Assembly: GCA_902463875.1 (NCBI GenBank)
Contig: CABQHR010000064.1
Coordinates: 1 to 8,923 of the forward strand
DNA from: an uncultured Collinsella sp.
Lineage (GTDB): Bacteria > Actinomycetota > Coriobacteriia > Coriobacteriales > Coriobacteriaceae
Direction: 5' to 3'
DNA: 8,923 bases
Part shown: positions 1 to 7,516 of the stretch, in pieces
How positions within the stretch are numbered: the first letter of the stretch is position 1
Layout of the letters: each line of letters starts with the position of its first letter
Made by a program: the position numbers and the translations under genes
The notes under the pieces: generated by a model
Database searches by the model: none
The model's input: only the letters and a program-made list of their open reading frames with translations
What the model was told of the DNA's origin: nothing

Positions 1-23
1 GCCCCTATCGGGGGTGGGCGCCT

Positions 24-3000
24 ATGTCATCGCTTAAGACGACGCATCGCTGGGCGGTCGCTCAGCAAAACCCCGAGCTCGAAAAGGAGCTTTCGGCTGG
101 CCTGGGCATTCCCGGGCTGGTGGCGCGCATTATGGTCGCGCACGGCATTGGCTCCATCGAGGAGGGCCAGCTGTTTTTGACGCCTTCGCTCGACCGCGAC
201 TGGGCCGACCCGCTCATTATTCCGGGTATGTCGGTCGTTGCCGACCGCGTCGAGCGTGCTATTCGCAATCACGAGCACATCGCCGTCTTCGGCGACTTCG
301 ATGTCGACGGCATTACGTCGACTTGCCTGCTGACCGAGGCGCTGCGCGCGTTTGGCGCCGATGTCACGCCGTTTATTCCGCATCGCTTTGACGAGGGCTA
401 TGGCTTGTCGCGTGCGGCGCTCGATCGCGTTAATGAGCTCGCTCATCCCCAGCTGATCGTGACCGTCGACAACGGCATCGCCGCCAAGGAAGAGGTTTCC
501 TATCTGGAGAGCCTGGAGATCGATCTGGTGGTCACGGACCATCATGAGCCGTCCGACCAGGTGCCGCGGGGTGTACCCCTGACCGACCCCAAGCTCGAGG
601 ACGAGGGCCCCTCGCGCGAGCTTGCCGGTGCCGGCGTGGCGCTCAAGCTGGTGCAGCTCCTGGGCGAGCGTCTGGGCAAACCGTCGTATTGGCGTTCGCT
701 GATCGAGGTCGCTGCGCTGGGTACCGTGTCCGACATGATGCCGCTCACGCCTGAGAACCGCGCGCTGGTTGCCGAGGGCATTCAGCAGATGCGCGTGACC
801 GCCCGTCCCGGCTATATCGCGCTGGCTGCGCTCGCCAAGGCCGACCTTTCCAGCATTACGGCCGATGGCCTGTCGTTTTCGCTCATTCCCCGCTTGAACG
901 CTGCCGGCCGCATGGCCGATCCCAAGCTGGCGCTCGATTTGCTGCTTGCCCGCGATCCTATCGAGGCAAGCGCGCTGGCGGCCGAACTCGAGGAGATCAA
1001 CCGTCAGCGCCGCGAGATCGAGGCGGAGCTCACGCGCGATGCCATGGCAAAGGTCGAGGAGACCTATGACTGCGGTCGTGCGATCGTCGTGGGCGGCGAG
1101 GGCTGGCACGAGGGCGTCAAGGGTATCGTGGCAAGCCGCCTGACCAACCGCTATCACGTGCCGGCGCTGCTGTTCTCGATCGAGGACGGTATCGCACGCG
1201 GCTCGGGCCGCTCAGTGGGCAAGGTTAACCTGTTCGACGCCGTCGAGCGCTGCTCCGACCTGCTGATTCGTCGTGGCGGTCATGCCGGCGCGGTAGGCGT
1301 GACTATCGAGGCATCTAAGCTCGATGAGTTCCGTCGCCGCCTTTCTGCCGTGCTGTCCGAGCTTCCTGCCGAGGATTTTGAGGACACCGATGAGGTCGCG
1401 GCTACCGTCAACCTCTCGGAGCTCAGCATCGAGACCATCGAGCAGATTTCCCGCCTTGAGCCGTTTGGCCAGGGCAACAAGGTGCCTCTGTTGGCCGCCG
1501 AGGGCGTGACGATGTGCGATCGCGCCGTGGTGGGCAAAACCGGCGAGCACATGCGCTTTGTGGCGACGGATGGCGCCGCGAGCGTGCCGGCCATCATGTT
1601 TCGCGTGCCGCAGATTGATAAGCTCATCAATTGCGATAGCGCGGTCGACTTGGTGTTCGAGGCTGTGGCCGAGCATTGGCAGGGCCGCGTGAAGCCCAAG
1701 CTCATGATCAAGGATGTTCTGGTCCGCGATACCACGCTGCCCAGCGTCGACGATCCGGCATGCGAGCTTCGTCGTGGCGTGCAGCCGGCGGATTCCGGCC
1801 TGCGCCTGGAGTCGCGTAAACGTGAGACGCTCGCCCAGCTTTCCTATACCGAGCTCACGCGCTCGCTTATCCATAGCTTTATCGGATCGAACCAGCCGCA
1901 CCGCGCGCAGGTTGAGGCGCTCGATGCCTTGGCCGACCACCAGAGCGTCTTGGCCGTTATGGGAACGGGCCGCGGCAAGTCTCTCATCTTCCATGTACAT
2001 GCTGCGCGCGAGGCTGTCCTTCGCGGACGTGCGAGCATTTTTGTCTATCCGCTGCGCGCGCTCGTTGCCGACCAGGCCTATCACCTTTCCTCGACGATGG
2101 CAGCGCTTGGCATTGGCGTTGGCGTGCTGACCGGCGAGACCGTGGAAGCCGCACGCGATGACGTGTTCGTCGGCCTGGCTTCGGGCCGCACCGGCATCGT
2201 GCTCACGACGCCCGAGTTCCTGTCTATTCACCGTGACCGCTTCGCGCGTTCGGGCCGCATCGGCTTTGTCGTTATCGATGAGGCGCACCACGCCGGCCTT
2301 GCCAAGGGCGGCGACCGCAGCGCCTATCTCGACATGCCCGATATCCTCAAAGCCCTGGGCGACCCGGTTGTTATGGCTGCGACGGCCACCGCGACGGCTC
2401 CGGTCGTGGCCGAGCTTGCCCGCATGCTGCCGATTACTCGCACGGTGGTCGACGAGACGGTGCGCGAGAACCTGCAGCTCGAGGACGACCGCGACCTTGC
2501 GAGCCGCGAGAACCGTTTGGTGTCGATCGTGGCGACGGGGGAGAAGACCGTCATTTACGTCAATTCGCGCGACCAGTCCGTGGCGCTTGCCAAGACGTTG
2601 CGCAAGCGTGTGCCCGATTGCGCAACCCATATCGCGTTCTATAACGCGGGACTTGCGCGCTCCGATCGCCGCCGCGTGGAGGAAGCATTTCGAGACGGAA
2701 GCCTCAGCTGCATCGTTTCGACCTCCGCCTTTGGCGAGGGTGTCAATTTGCCCGATATCCGCCATGTCGTGCTGTACCACATGCCGTTTGGCGCCATTGA
2801 GTTCAACCAGATGAGCGGGCGTGCCGGTCGTGACGGACAGCCCGCCGTGATCCACCTGCTCTATTCGTCGCGCGACGCCCGCATCAACGAGCGCCTGCTC
2901 GACTGCTACGCACCCGAGCGCGACGAGCTCGTCACGCTCTATCGCGCGCTGCAGACCATGTGGCGCTCCAACCGCGGTAAGACCGGGGATGATTCATTCT

Positions 3001-3311
3001 GCGCAAGCGATATCGACATCGCGCAGATGTGCCTTGCCATCGACGCACGCACGCCGGTCGATGAGCGCTCGGTGGCAAGCGGTCTGGGAATCTTCGAAGA
3101 ACTCGGTTTCTGCCGCGTTTCGGGGTTTGACGATACGCGTCGCATCTCAATGGCAGAAAACCCCGGCCGTGTGCAATTGAGCAGGTCAATTCGCTATTTG
3201 GAGGGTCTGCGCTCGCGCATGGAGTTCTCGGCTTTTCGGAGCTGGGCGCTCGATTCGTGCGCTTCTGATATGCTAGCCAAAGTTAACCGCCCGATCGTAC
3301 CGCGGGCCTAG
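24..3311 (+). CDS. recJ: RecJ-type single-strand exonuclease fused to a RecQ-like SF2 helicase
   Basis: RecJ degrades single-stranded DNA 5' to 3' in recombination and repair. The RecJ half carries all the family motifs: DFDVDG (residues 91-96), VTVDNG (146-151), DHH (172-174), GTVSD (233-237), RLNAAGR (290-296), the DHHA1 motif GGHAGAVG (418-425) and an OB-like region at about 460-570. Ordinary RecJ proteins end near there (E. coli about 577 residues). This one continues with a full helicase: Walker A GTGRGKS (647-653), DEAH (752-755), ATATAT (786-791), FGEGVNLPD (903-911) and QMSGRAGRDG (929-938). The last two resemble RecQ. RecQ's aromatic-rich loop after the DEAH box is missing, and no RecQ zinc domain is evident. 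The tail at about 990-1095 is unrecognised and might include a winged helix. The ATG follows a G-rich stretch (10-18), a weak ribosome site; the frame is open to the window edge, so an earlier start cannot be excluded. It probably shares a transcript with rel, 15 bp downstream. Confidence 0.93.
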   Translation: MSSLKTTHRWAVAQQNPELEKELSAGLGIPGLVARIMVAHGIGSIEEGQLFLTPSLDRDWADPLIIPGMSVVADRVERAIRNHEHIAVFGDFDVDGITSTCLLTEALRAFGADVTPFIPHRFDEGYGLSRAALDRVNELAHPQLIVTVDNGIAAKEEVSYLESLEIDLVVTDHHEPSDQVPRGVPLTDPKLEDEGPSRELAGAGVALKLVQLLGERLGKPSYWRSLIEVAALGTVSDMMPLTPENRALVAEGIQQMRVTARPGYIALAALAKADLSSITADGLSFSLIPRLNAAGRMADPKLALDLLLARDPIEASALAAELEEINRQRREIEAELTRDAMAKVEETYDCGRAIVVGGEGWHEGVKGIVASRLTNRYHVPALLFSIEDGIARGSGRSVGKVNLFDAVERCSDLLIRRGGHAGAVGVTIEASKLDEFRRRLSAVLSELPAEDFEDTDEVAATVNLSELSIETIEQISRLEPFGQGNKVPLLAAEGVTMCDRAVVGKTGEHMRFVATDGAASVPAIMFRVPQIDKLINCDSAVDLVFEAVAEHWQGRVKPKLMIKDVLVRDTTLPSVDDPACELRRGVQPADSGLRLESRKRETLAQLSYTELTRSLIHSFIGSNQPHRAQVEALDALADHQSVLAVMGTGRGKSLIFHVHAAREAVLRGRASIFVYPLRALVADQAYHLSSTMAALGIGVGVLTGETVEAARDDVFVGLASGRTGIVLTTPEFLSIHRDRFARSGRIGFVVIDEAHHAGLAKGGDRSAYLDMPDILKALGDPVVMAATATATAPVVAELARMLPITRTVVDETVRENLQLEDDRDLASRENRLVSIVATGEKTVIYVNSRDQSVALAKTLRKRVPDCATHIAFYNAGLARSDRRRVEEAFRDGSLSCIVSTSAFGEGVNLPDIRHVVLYHMPFGAIEFNQMSGRAGRDGQPAVIHLLYSSRDARINERLLDCYAPERDELVTLYRALQTMWRSNRGKTGDDSFCASDIDIAQMCLAIDARTPVDERSVASGLGIFEELGFCRVSGFDDTRRISMAENPGRVQLSRSIRYLEGLRSRMEFSAFRSWALDSCASDMLAKVNRPIVPRA

Positions 3312-3326
3312 GGGAAGGGGACCTCG

Positions 3327-5687
3327 ATGGATGCCGCAGCCCGTACCGCCCATGATTCCACCCTCCAGCCGTTTTCGGAGATGGAGCACTATAAGCATGC
3401 CGATGAACTGCCGCCCGAGATTATGGCGGACAGCTACGACAAGCTGGAGCGCCTGTGCCTCAAATATATGAATGGGGACGACTTTTCTAAGGTGGAGCAG
3501 GCCTATTGCTTTGCCGCCGAGAAGCACTGCAACCAAAAGCGCCGCTCGGGTGAGATGTACATCAACCATCCCGTCGAGGTGGCCATCATTTTGGCCGACC
3601 TCAAGATGGACTGCGATGTGGTGTGCGCCGCGCTGCTGCATGATACCGTCGAGGATACCGAGACCTCGCTTGCCGATGTGTCCGGCCTGTTTGGCGATAC
3701 GGTGGCCGAGCTCGTCGATGGCGTGACCAAGCTCACCAACATCGAAGTCGACAGCATGGACGAGAAGCAGGCCCTCACGCTGCGCAAGATGTTCCTCGCC
3801 ATGTCCAAGGACATCCGCGTCATTATCGTTAAGCTTGCCGACCGCCTGCACAACATGCGTACGCTGGCTGCTCTGCGCGAGGACCGCCGCTTGTTTAAGG
3901 CCCGCGAGACCATGGACGTGTACGCGCCCCTGGCCGACCGTCTGGGTATGAGCTCCATTAAATGGGAGCTCGAGGACCTGTCCTTCTTCTACCTGGAGCC
4001 CGATGCCTACCAGCGCATCGCACGCATGGTGGCGGAGTCGCGCGAGGTTCGCGAGCGCTACCTGGCCGAGACCATCAAGACCCTCACCGACGAGCTCAAT
4101 CGTATTGGCCTGGAGGGCTTCCAGATTAACGGCCGCTCCAAGCACTACTGGTCCATCTACCAAAAGATGAAGCGCAAGGGCAAGGAGTTCTCCGAGATTT
4201 ACGACCTGGTGGCGCTGCGTGTTATTACGCATTCGGTGCGCGACTGCTATTCCACGCTCGGCGCGGTGCATACGCTGTGGCACCCCATGCCCGGTCGCTT
4301 TAAAGACTATATCGCCATGCCCAAGGTCAATAACTACCAGTCGCTCCATACGACGGTTATCGGCCCCACCGCCCGCCCGCTCGAGATTCAGATTCGAACC
4401 TACGAGATGCACGAGCAGGCCGAGTATGGCATTGCCGCGCACTGGCTGTACAAGAAGTCGGGCGGATCGTCTGCCTCCAAGACCAACGATGCGCAACGCC
4501 TGGACGACCAGATCAACTGGCTCAAGCACTCGCTCGACTGGGCTGCCTCCGACGAGATCACCGATGCCAAGGAGTACCTGCATTCGCTGAAGGTCGACCT
4601 GTTCGACCAGGAGATCTTTGTCTTTACGCCCAAGGGCGAGGTTATGGCGCTCCGTGCCGGCTCCACCCCGCTCGACTTTGCCTATGCCGTCCATACCGAA
4701 GTCGGTAACCACTGCGTGGGCGCCAAGATCAACGGCGCCGTGGCGCCGCTCACGCACGAGATCAAGACGGGCGACCGTGTCGAGATTCTGACCAACAAGA
4801 GCTCAAAGCCGTCGCGCGACTGGCTCAAGATCGTTAAGACGCCTTCGGCCAAGTCCAAGATCCGTCGCTACTTTGCCGCCGCGACTAAGGACGACGACGC
4901 TGCCGCCGGTCGCGATATGCTTGCCAAGGACCTACGAAAGCGCGGGTATGGCATTTCCACGCCGCGCTCGACGCGTGCGCTCAATGCCGTGGCGGAGCAG
5001 CTGAACTTTAAGCAGCTCGAGGACCTGTTTGCGGCCGTCGGTGCCGGTAAAGTCGCCCCGCGTGCCGTGGGCAACAAGGTCGAGCAGATCTTGGATCCCA
5101 AGCCCGAGGAGCAGCTCACCAAGGCCGAGGCCATCGCCGAGGTCGTGAAACAGCCTGCCCGCGGCTCCAACCGCAAGCCGCAAAAGCGCGGCAAGAGCGC
5201 AAGCAACGGCATCATCGTCAAGGGCGAGAGCAACAGCGGCCTGCTGGTGCGTCTGGCGCATTGCTGCAATCCCGTGACGGGTGACGATATCGTCGGCTTC
5301 ATCACGCGCGGTCGTGGCGTTTCGGTGCATCGCGCCAACTGTCCCAACGTCAAGGGTCTTATGGAGCATCCCGAGCGCATGATCGAAGTGGAGTGGGACG
5401 GCGCTGCCGACACCCTCTTCCAGGTCGAGATCGTGGTCGAGTGCCTGGACCGCATGGGCCTGCTCAAGGATGTCACCATTGCCATTGGCGATGCGGGCGG
5501 CAATATCCTTTCTGCCGCCACGTCGACCAACCGCGAGGGTATTGCAACCCTGCGCTTTATGGTCGAGATCTCGGACGCGAGTGGTCTGGATCCGCTGCTG
5601 GCCTCCATCAGCAGCGTTGACTCGGTCTACGACGCGCGCCGCCTGATGCCCGGTGAGGGTGGAGCCCAGCTTAAGCGCCGCGTTTAG
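3327..5687 (+). CDS. relA: Bifunctional (p)ppGpp synthetase/hydrolase, Rel/SpoT family
   Basis: This long RelA/SpoT homologue makes (p)ppGpp from ATP and GTP/GDP during amino-acid starvation and also degrades it, setting the stringent response in the cytoplasm on the ribosome. The hydrolase (HD) domain is intact: H81, H105-D106, E109-D110 and D172 in KLADRLHN. The synthetase domain has GRSKH (269-273), D293, YQSLHTT (337-343) and EIQIRT (353-358). R324-F-K-D327 is the RxKD form typical of bifunctional enzymes, not the ExDD of synthetase-only RelA. A TGS domain follows (about 425-490), then a helical region with a basic linker (612-624), a CC...H..C zinc-finger-like domain (C646, C647, H668, C672) and a C-terminal ACT domain (about 697-775). 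At 786 residues it is the usual size, so no domain is missing. The AAGGGG ribosome site (3315-3320) lies 6 bases before the ATG. The 15-bp gap after recJ implies co-transcription. Confidence 0.97.
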   Translation: MDAAARTAHDSTLQPFSEMEHYKHADELPPEIMADSYDKLERLCLKYMNGDDFSKVEQAYCFAAEKHCNQKRRSGEMYINHPVEVAIILADLKMDCDVVCAALLHDTVEDTETSLADVSGLFGDTVAELVDGVTKLTNIEVDSMDEKQALTLRKMFLAMSKDIRVIIVKLADRLHNMRTLAALREDRRLFKARETMDVYAPLADRLGMSSIKWELEDLSFFYLEPDAYQRIARMVAESREVRERYLAETIKTLTDELNRIGLEGFQINGRSKHYWSIYQKMKRKGKEFSEIYDLVALRVITHSVRDCYSTLGAVHTLWHPMPGRFKDYIAMPKVNNYQSLHTTVIGPTARPLEIQIRTYEMHEQAEYGIAAHWLYKKSGGSSASKTNDAQRLDDQINWLKHSLDWAASDEITDAKEYLHSLKVDLFDQEIFVFTPKGEVMALRAGSTPLDFAYAVHTEVGNHCVGAKINGAVAPLTHEIKTGDRVEILTNKSSKPSRDWLKIVKTPSAKSKIRRYFAAATKDDDAAAGRDMLAKDLRKRGYGISTPRSTRALNAVAEQLNFKQLEDLFAAVGAGKVAPRAVGNKVEQILDPKPEEQLTKAEAIAEVVKQPARGSNRKPQKRGKSASNGIIVKGESNSGLLVRLAHCCNPVTGDDIVGFITRGRGVSVHRANCPNVKGLMEHPERMIEVEWDGAADTLFQVEIVVECLDRMGLLKDVTIAIGDAGGNILSAATSTNREGIATLRFMVEISDASGLDPLLASISSVDSVYDARRLMPGEGGAQLKRRV

Positions 5688-5698
5688 TCGCGACGAAC

Positions 5699-5726
5699 GT
5701 GTCACATTATCGATATTCGCTACACT
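5699..5726 (+). promoter_or_regulatory. Candidate promoter for the MBL-fold hydrolase gene
   Basis: GTGTCA (5699-5704) and TACACT (5721-5726), each 4 of 6 to the sigma-70 consensus, are 16 bp apart. They sit in the only sizeable gap between rel and the hydrolase gene. Initiation would fall near 5733, inside the dyad at 5724-5751, giving a leader of about 39 nt. TACACT/TACAAT boxes also appear elsewhere in the window, including before the last gene. This is prediction by eye, and read-through from rel is an alternative. Confidence 0.35.
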
Positions 5727-5751
5727 CGAGGCATCGTTTGATGCCTCGAGT
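5724..5751 (+). repeat. Perfect 12-bp inverted repeat with 4-nt loop (terminator or operator)
   Basis: ACTCGAGGCATC (5724-5735) and GATGCCTCGAGT (5740-5751) are exact reverse complements around a GTTT loop, 37 bp after the rel stop codon. As RNA this is a stable hairpin. It is followed only by TTCTATAG, so the U-tract is poor for an intrinsic terminator. It also overlaps the predicted -10 box and start point of the next gene, where a dimeric repressor could bind. It may limit read-through from rel, control the hydrolase gene, or protect mRNA ends. The repeat is certain; the role is not. Confidence 0.75.
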
Positions 5752-5771
5752 TCTATAGAGAGGAGAGGGAC

Positions 5772-6455
5772 ATGAGTGCTGTGTCCTTGGATTTAACTCC
5801 CAAGGGATCGGTCGAGATCGAGACGCTCGTAAACGGTCCCATTCAGACCAATAGCTATGCTGTTATTTCGGACAATGAGTGCGTGATTATCGATCCCGCA
5901 TGGGAAGGCGAACGCCTGGTGGAGCATATTCGAGCCGAGCATCCCGGCGTACGCGTGTTTGGCGCCGTATGCACTCATGGCCATGCCGATCATGTTGGTG
6001 GTGTTGCAGGCATGCGAACCACCGTTGGCGAGGGCTGCCAGTATGAGCTGTGTGCTAAGGATGTGGCGGTGCCGCATGCGAACATCGAGGAACAGCGAGC
6101 TATGTGGGGCATTGAGACGCCTGACCCCGGGGAGCCGACACGCCTGCTCGCCGAGGGCGATGCTATCGAGGTGGGCGATATCTACCTGCAGGTGATCGAG
6201 ACGCCAGGGCATACGCCGGGCGGGATCGTCTTGTTTGCTGCCACCGAGCAGGGGAACATTGCCTTTGTGGGCGACACCCTGTTTCCGGGTGGGCACGGCC
6301 GCACCGATCTTTCTGGAGGAGACGAGGCGGCGATTCTGCGCTCGCTCTCCAAGCTCGCCCGGCTTCTCCCGCCCGATACCGTTTGCCTAACCGGCCATGG
6401 CGATTCGACCACCATGGCACGCGAGCTCATGCAGAACCCTTTCATGCAGATTTAG
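5772..6455 (+). CDS. Metallo-beta-lactamase-fold hydrolase, glyoxalase II-like
   Basis: This is a soluble 227-residue hydrolase of the MBL superfamily. It has the dinuclear metal site: T68-H69-G-H71-A-D73-H74, H147 in PGHTPG, D168 in GDTLF and H209 in TGHGD. The stretch GHGRTDLSGGDE (174-185) and the short length resemble the compact YcbL/glyoxalase II-like branch, which hydrolyses thioesters such as S-lactoylglutathione. The longer C-terminal substrate domain of classical GloB is absent. The true substrate cannot be read from sequence, and Actinobacteria often use thiols other than glutathione. No signal peptide is seen, so it should be cytoplasmic. The AGGAG ribosome site (5761-5765) is 6 bases before the ATG and fixes the start. 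The gene lies 84 bp after rel, and such a hydrolase near rel is also common in Clostridia, where its link to the stringent response is not clear. Confidence 0.92.
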   Translation: MSAVSLDLTPKGSVEIETLVNGPIQTNSYAVISDNECVIIDPAWEGERLVEHIRAEHPGVRVFGAVCTHGHADHVGGVAGMRTTVGEGCQYELCAKDVAVPHANIEEQRAMWGIETPDPGEPTRLLAEGDAIEVGDIYLQVIETPGHTPGGIVLFAATEQGNIAFVGDTLFPGGHGRTDLSGGDEAAILRSLSKLARLLPPDTVCLTGHGDSTTMARELMQNPFMQI

Positions 6456-6581
6456 CTTAATAGTCGGCTTTTGAAGCACGAGAAGCGTCCAAACGTCAAG
6501 CTATTTTTCCCCAACGGGTCGATTCCGTAGGGCAAACGGTCAAAAAAGTCTGTTTGGACGATATTCGTGAACAAACGAACG

Positions 6582-6609
6582 TTTATGCTCGGGTGCGCCG
6601 TGGTAAAAT
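6582..6609 (+). promoter_or_regulatory. Candidate promoter for the aldolase gene
   Basis: TAAAAT (6604-6609) is 5 of 6 to the -10 consensus and is preceded by TGG, giving an extended -10 element. A weak -35, TTTATG (6582-6587), lies 16 bp upstream. Transcription would start near 6616, leaving a leader of about 34 nt that carries the strong ribosome site. This is the best promoter match in the gap, but it is judged by eye. Confidence 0.5.
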
Positions 6610-6635
6610 CTCAGGCGTTATCGGAGCAACCTTAC

Positions 6636-6642
6636 AGGAGGT
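6636..6642 (+). promoter_or_regulatory. fba: Strong Shine-Dalgarno site fixing the aldolase start
   Basis: AGGAGGT lies 7 bases before the ATG at 6650 and is a near-perfect match to the 16S rRNA 3' end. It sets the start at 6650 and rules out the longer in-frame reading from TTG at 6554, whose extra 32 residues do not resemble aldolase and cover the predicted promoter. Confidence 0.9.
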
Positions 6643-6649
6643 TTCTTTT

Positions 6650-7516
6650 ATGCTCGTCAACGCAGCAGACATGCTCAAGAAGGCCGAGGCCGGCAAGTAC
6701 GGTCTTGGTGCCTTCAACACCAACAACCTCGAGTGGACCCTGGCTATTCTCCAGGCCGCCGAGGAGGCCAAGTCTCCGCTGATCCTTCAGTGCACCGCTG
6801 GTGCCGCTAAGTGGATGGGCGGTTTCAAGGTCTGCGCCGACATGGTCAAGGCTGCCGTCGAGGCCACGGGCGTTACCGTTCCCGTCGCCCTTCACCTCGA
6901 TCACGGTTCTTACGAGGACTGCTTCAAGTGCATCGAGGCCGGCTTCACGTCCATCATGTATGACGGCTCTCACGAGGAGACCTTCCAGCTTAACCTCGAC
7001 CGCACCAAGGAGCTCGTTGAGCTTGCCCACTCCAAGGGCATGTCCATCGAGGCCGAGGTCGGCGGCATCGGCGGTACCGAGGACGGCGTGACCTCCAGCG
7101 GCGAGCTCGCTGATCCTGCTGAGTGCAAGCAGATCGCTGACCTGGGCGTCGACTTCCTTGCCTGCGGTATCGGCAACATCCACGGCGTGTACCCTGCTGA
7201 CTGGGCTGGCCTTTCCTTCGAGCGCCTGGGCGAGATTAAGGCCCAGACCGGCGACCTGCCCCTCGTCCTGCACGGTGGCACCGGCATCCCCGAGGATCAG
7301 ATCAAGAAGGCCATCTCCCTGGGTATCTCCAAGATCAACGTCAACACCGACCTGCAGCTCGTCTTCGCCAAGGGCGTTCGCGAGTACATCGAGGCTGGCA
7401 AGGATCAGCAGGGCAAGGGCTTCGACCCCCGCAAGCTCCTCAAGCCTGGTCGCGACAACATCGTTGCCCGCACCAAGGAGCTCATGGAGGAGTTTGGCTC
7501 CGTCAACAAGGCGTAA
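6650..7516 (+). CDS. fba: Class II (zinc) fructose-bisphosphate aldolase
   Basis: This enzyme reversibly splits fructose 1,6-bisphosphate into dihydroxyacetone phosphate and glyceraldehyde 3-phosphate in glycolysis and gluconeogenesis, in the cytoplasm. The 288-residue protein is the normal class II length. The motif HLDHG (82-86) contains the likely catalytic D84 and zinc ligand H85. The other zinc ligands are H178 in GNIHGVYP and H208 in LHGGTGIP (207-214). EAEVGGIGG (134-142) and INVNTD (229-234) are typical phosphate-binding and active-site segments. Codon use is narrow (mostly CTC, AAG, GAG, ATC), and with the strong ribosome site this suggests high expression, as expected for glycolysis. 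It has its own promoter and is flanked by non-coding gaps, so it is probably monocistronic. Tagatose-bisphosphate aldolases share the fold; that activity cannot be excluded, but no tagatose or galactitol genes are nearby. Confidence 0.96.
   Translation: MLVNAADMLKKAEAGKYGLGAFNTNNLEWTLAILQAAEEAKSPLILQCTAGAAKWMGGFKVCADMVKAAVEATGVTVPVALHLDHGSYEDCFKCIEAGFTSIMYDGSHEETFQLNLDRTKELVELAHSKGMSIEAEVGGIGGTEDGVTSSGELADPAECKQIADLGVDFLACGIGNIHGVYPADWAGLSFERLGEIKAQTGDLPLVLHGGTGIPEDQIKKAISLGISKINVNTDLQLVFAKGVREYIEAGKDQQGKGFDPRKLLKPGRDNIVARTKELMEEFGSVNKA

Larger units (their letters stand above)
6456..6649 (+). other. Gene-free leader of the aldolase gene with inverted repeats
   Basis: This 194-bp gap holds no credible gene. 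CGTCCAAAC (6486-6494) and GTTTGGACG (6552-6560) form a perfect 9-bp inverted repeat 57 bp apart. Nested inside, CCCAACGG (6510-6517) pairs with CCGTAGGG (6525-6532) with one A-A mismatch and a 7-nt loop. T5 (6504-6508) and A6 (6542-6547) could extend the stem. CAAACGTCAA (6490-6499) and CAAACGGTCAA (6533-6543) are near-direct repeats. There is no T-tract after the hairpin, so an intrinsic terminator for the upstream gene is not clear. The structures lie upstream of the likely aldolase promoter, which suggests regulator binding rather than a riboswitch. Confidence 0.5.

Noticed and set aside
1212..2855. A long open frame of 547 codons on the minus strand inside recJ
   Set aside because: It is opposite a well-recognised gene in a GC-rich genome, where such antisense frames arise from codon bias; the translation shows no family motif and no ribosome site.
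3266..3274. TGATATGCT, an extended -10-like element inside the end of recJ that could drive rel
   Set aside because: No -35 match lies at the right distance and the element is within coding sequence; rel is adequately explained by read-through from recJ.
3273..4757. A 494-codon minus-strand open frame inside rel
   Set aside because: It is a shadow of rel with low-complexity H/V/L/G composition and no recognisable domain.
6466..6477. GCTT/AAGC hairpin after the MBL gene as a terminator
   Set aside because: Only four base pairs with a tiny loop and no T-tract follows.
6564..6579. TTCGT-n6-ACGAA, considered as a Rex- or CcpA-type operator before the aldolase gene
   Set aside because: The half-sites do not match the Rex (TTGTGAA/TTCACAA) or cre consensus, and a 5-bp repeat is expected by chance.
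6554..6649. An in-frame extension of the aldolase from a TTG start (32 extra residues)
   Set aside because: The extension does not look like aldolase, covers the predicted promoter, and the ATG at 6650 has a near-perfect ribosome site and gives the normal family length.
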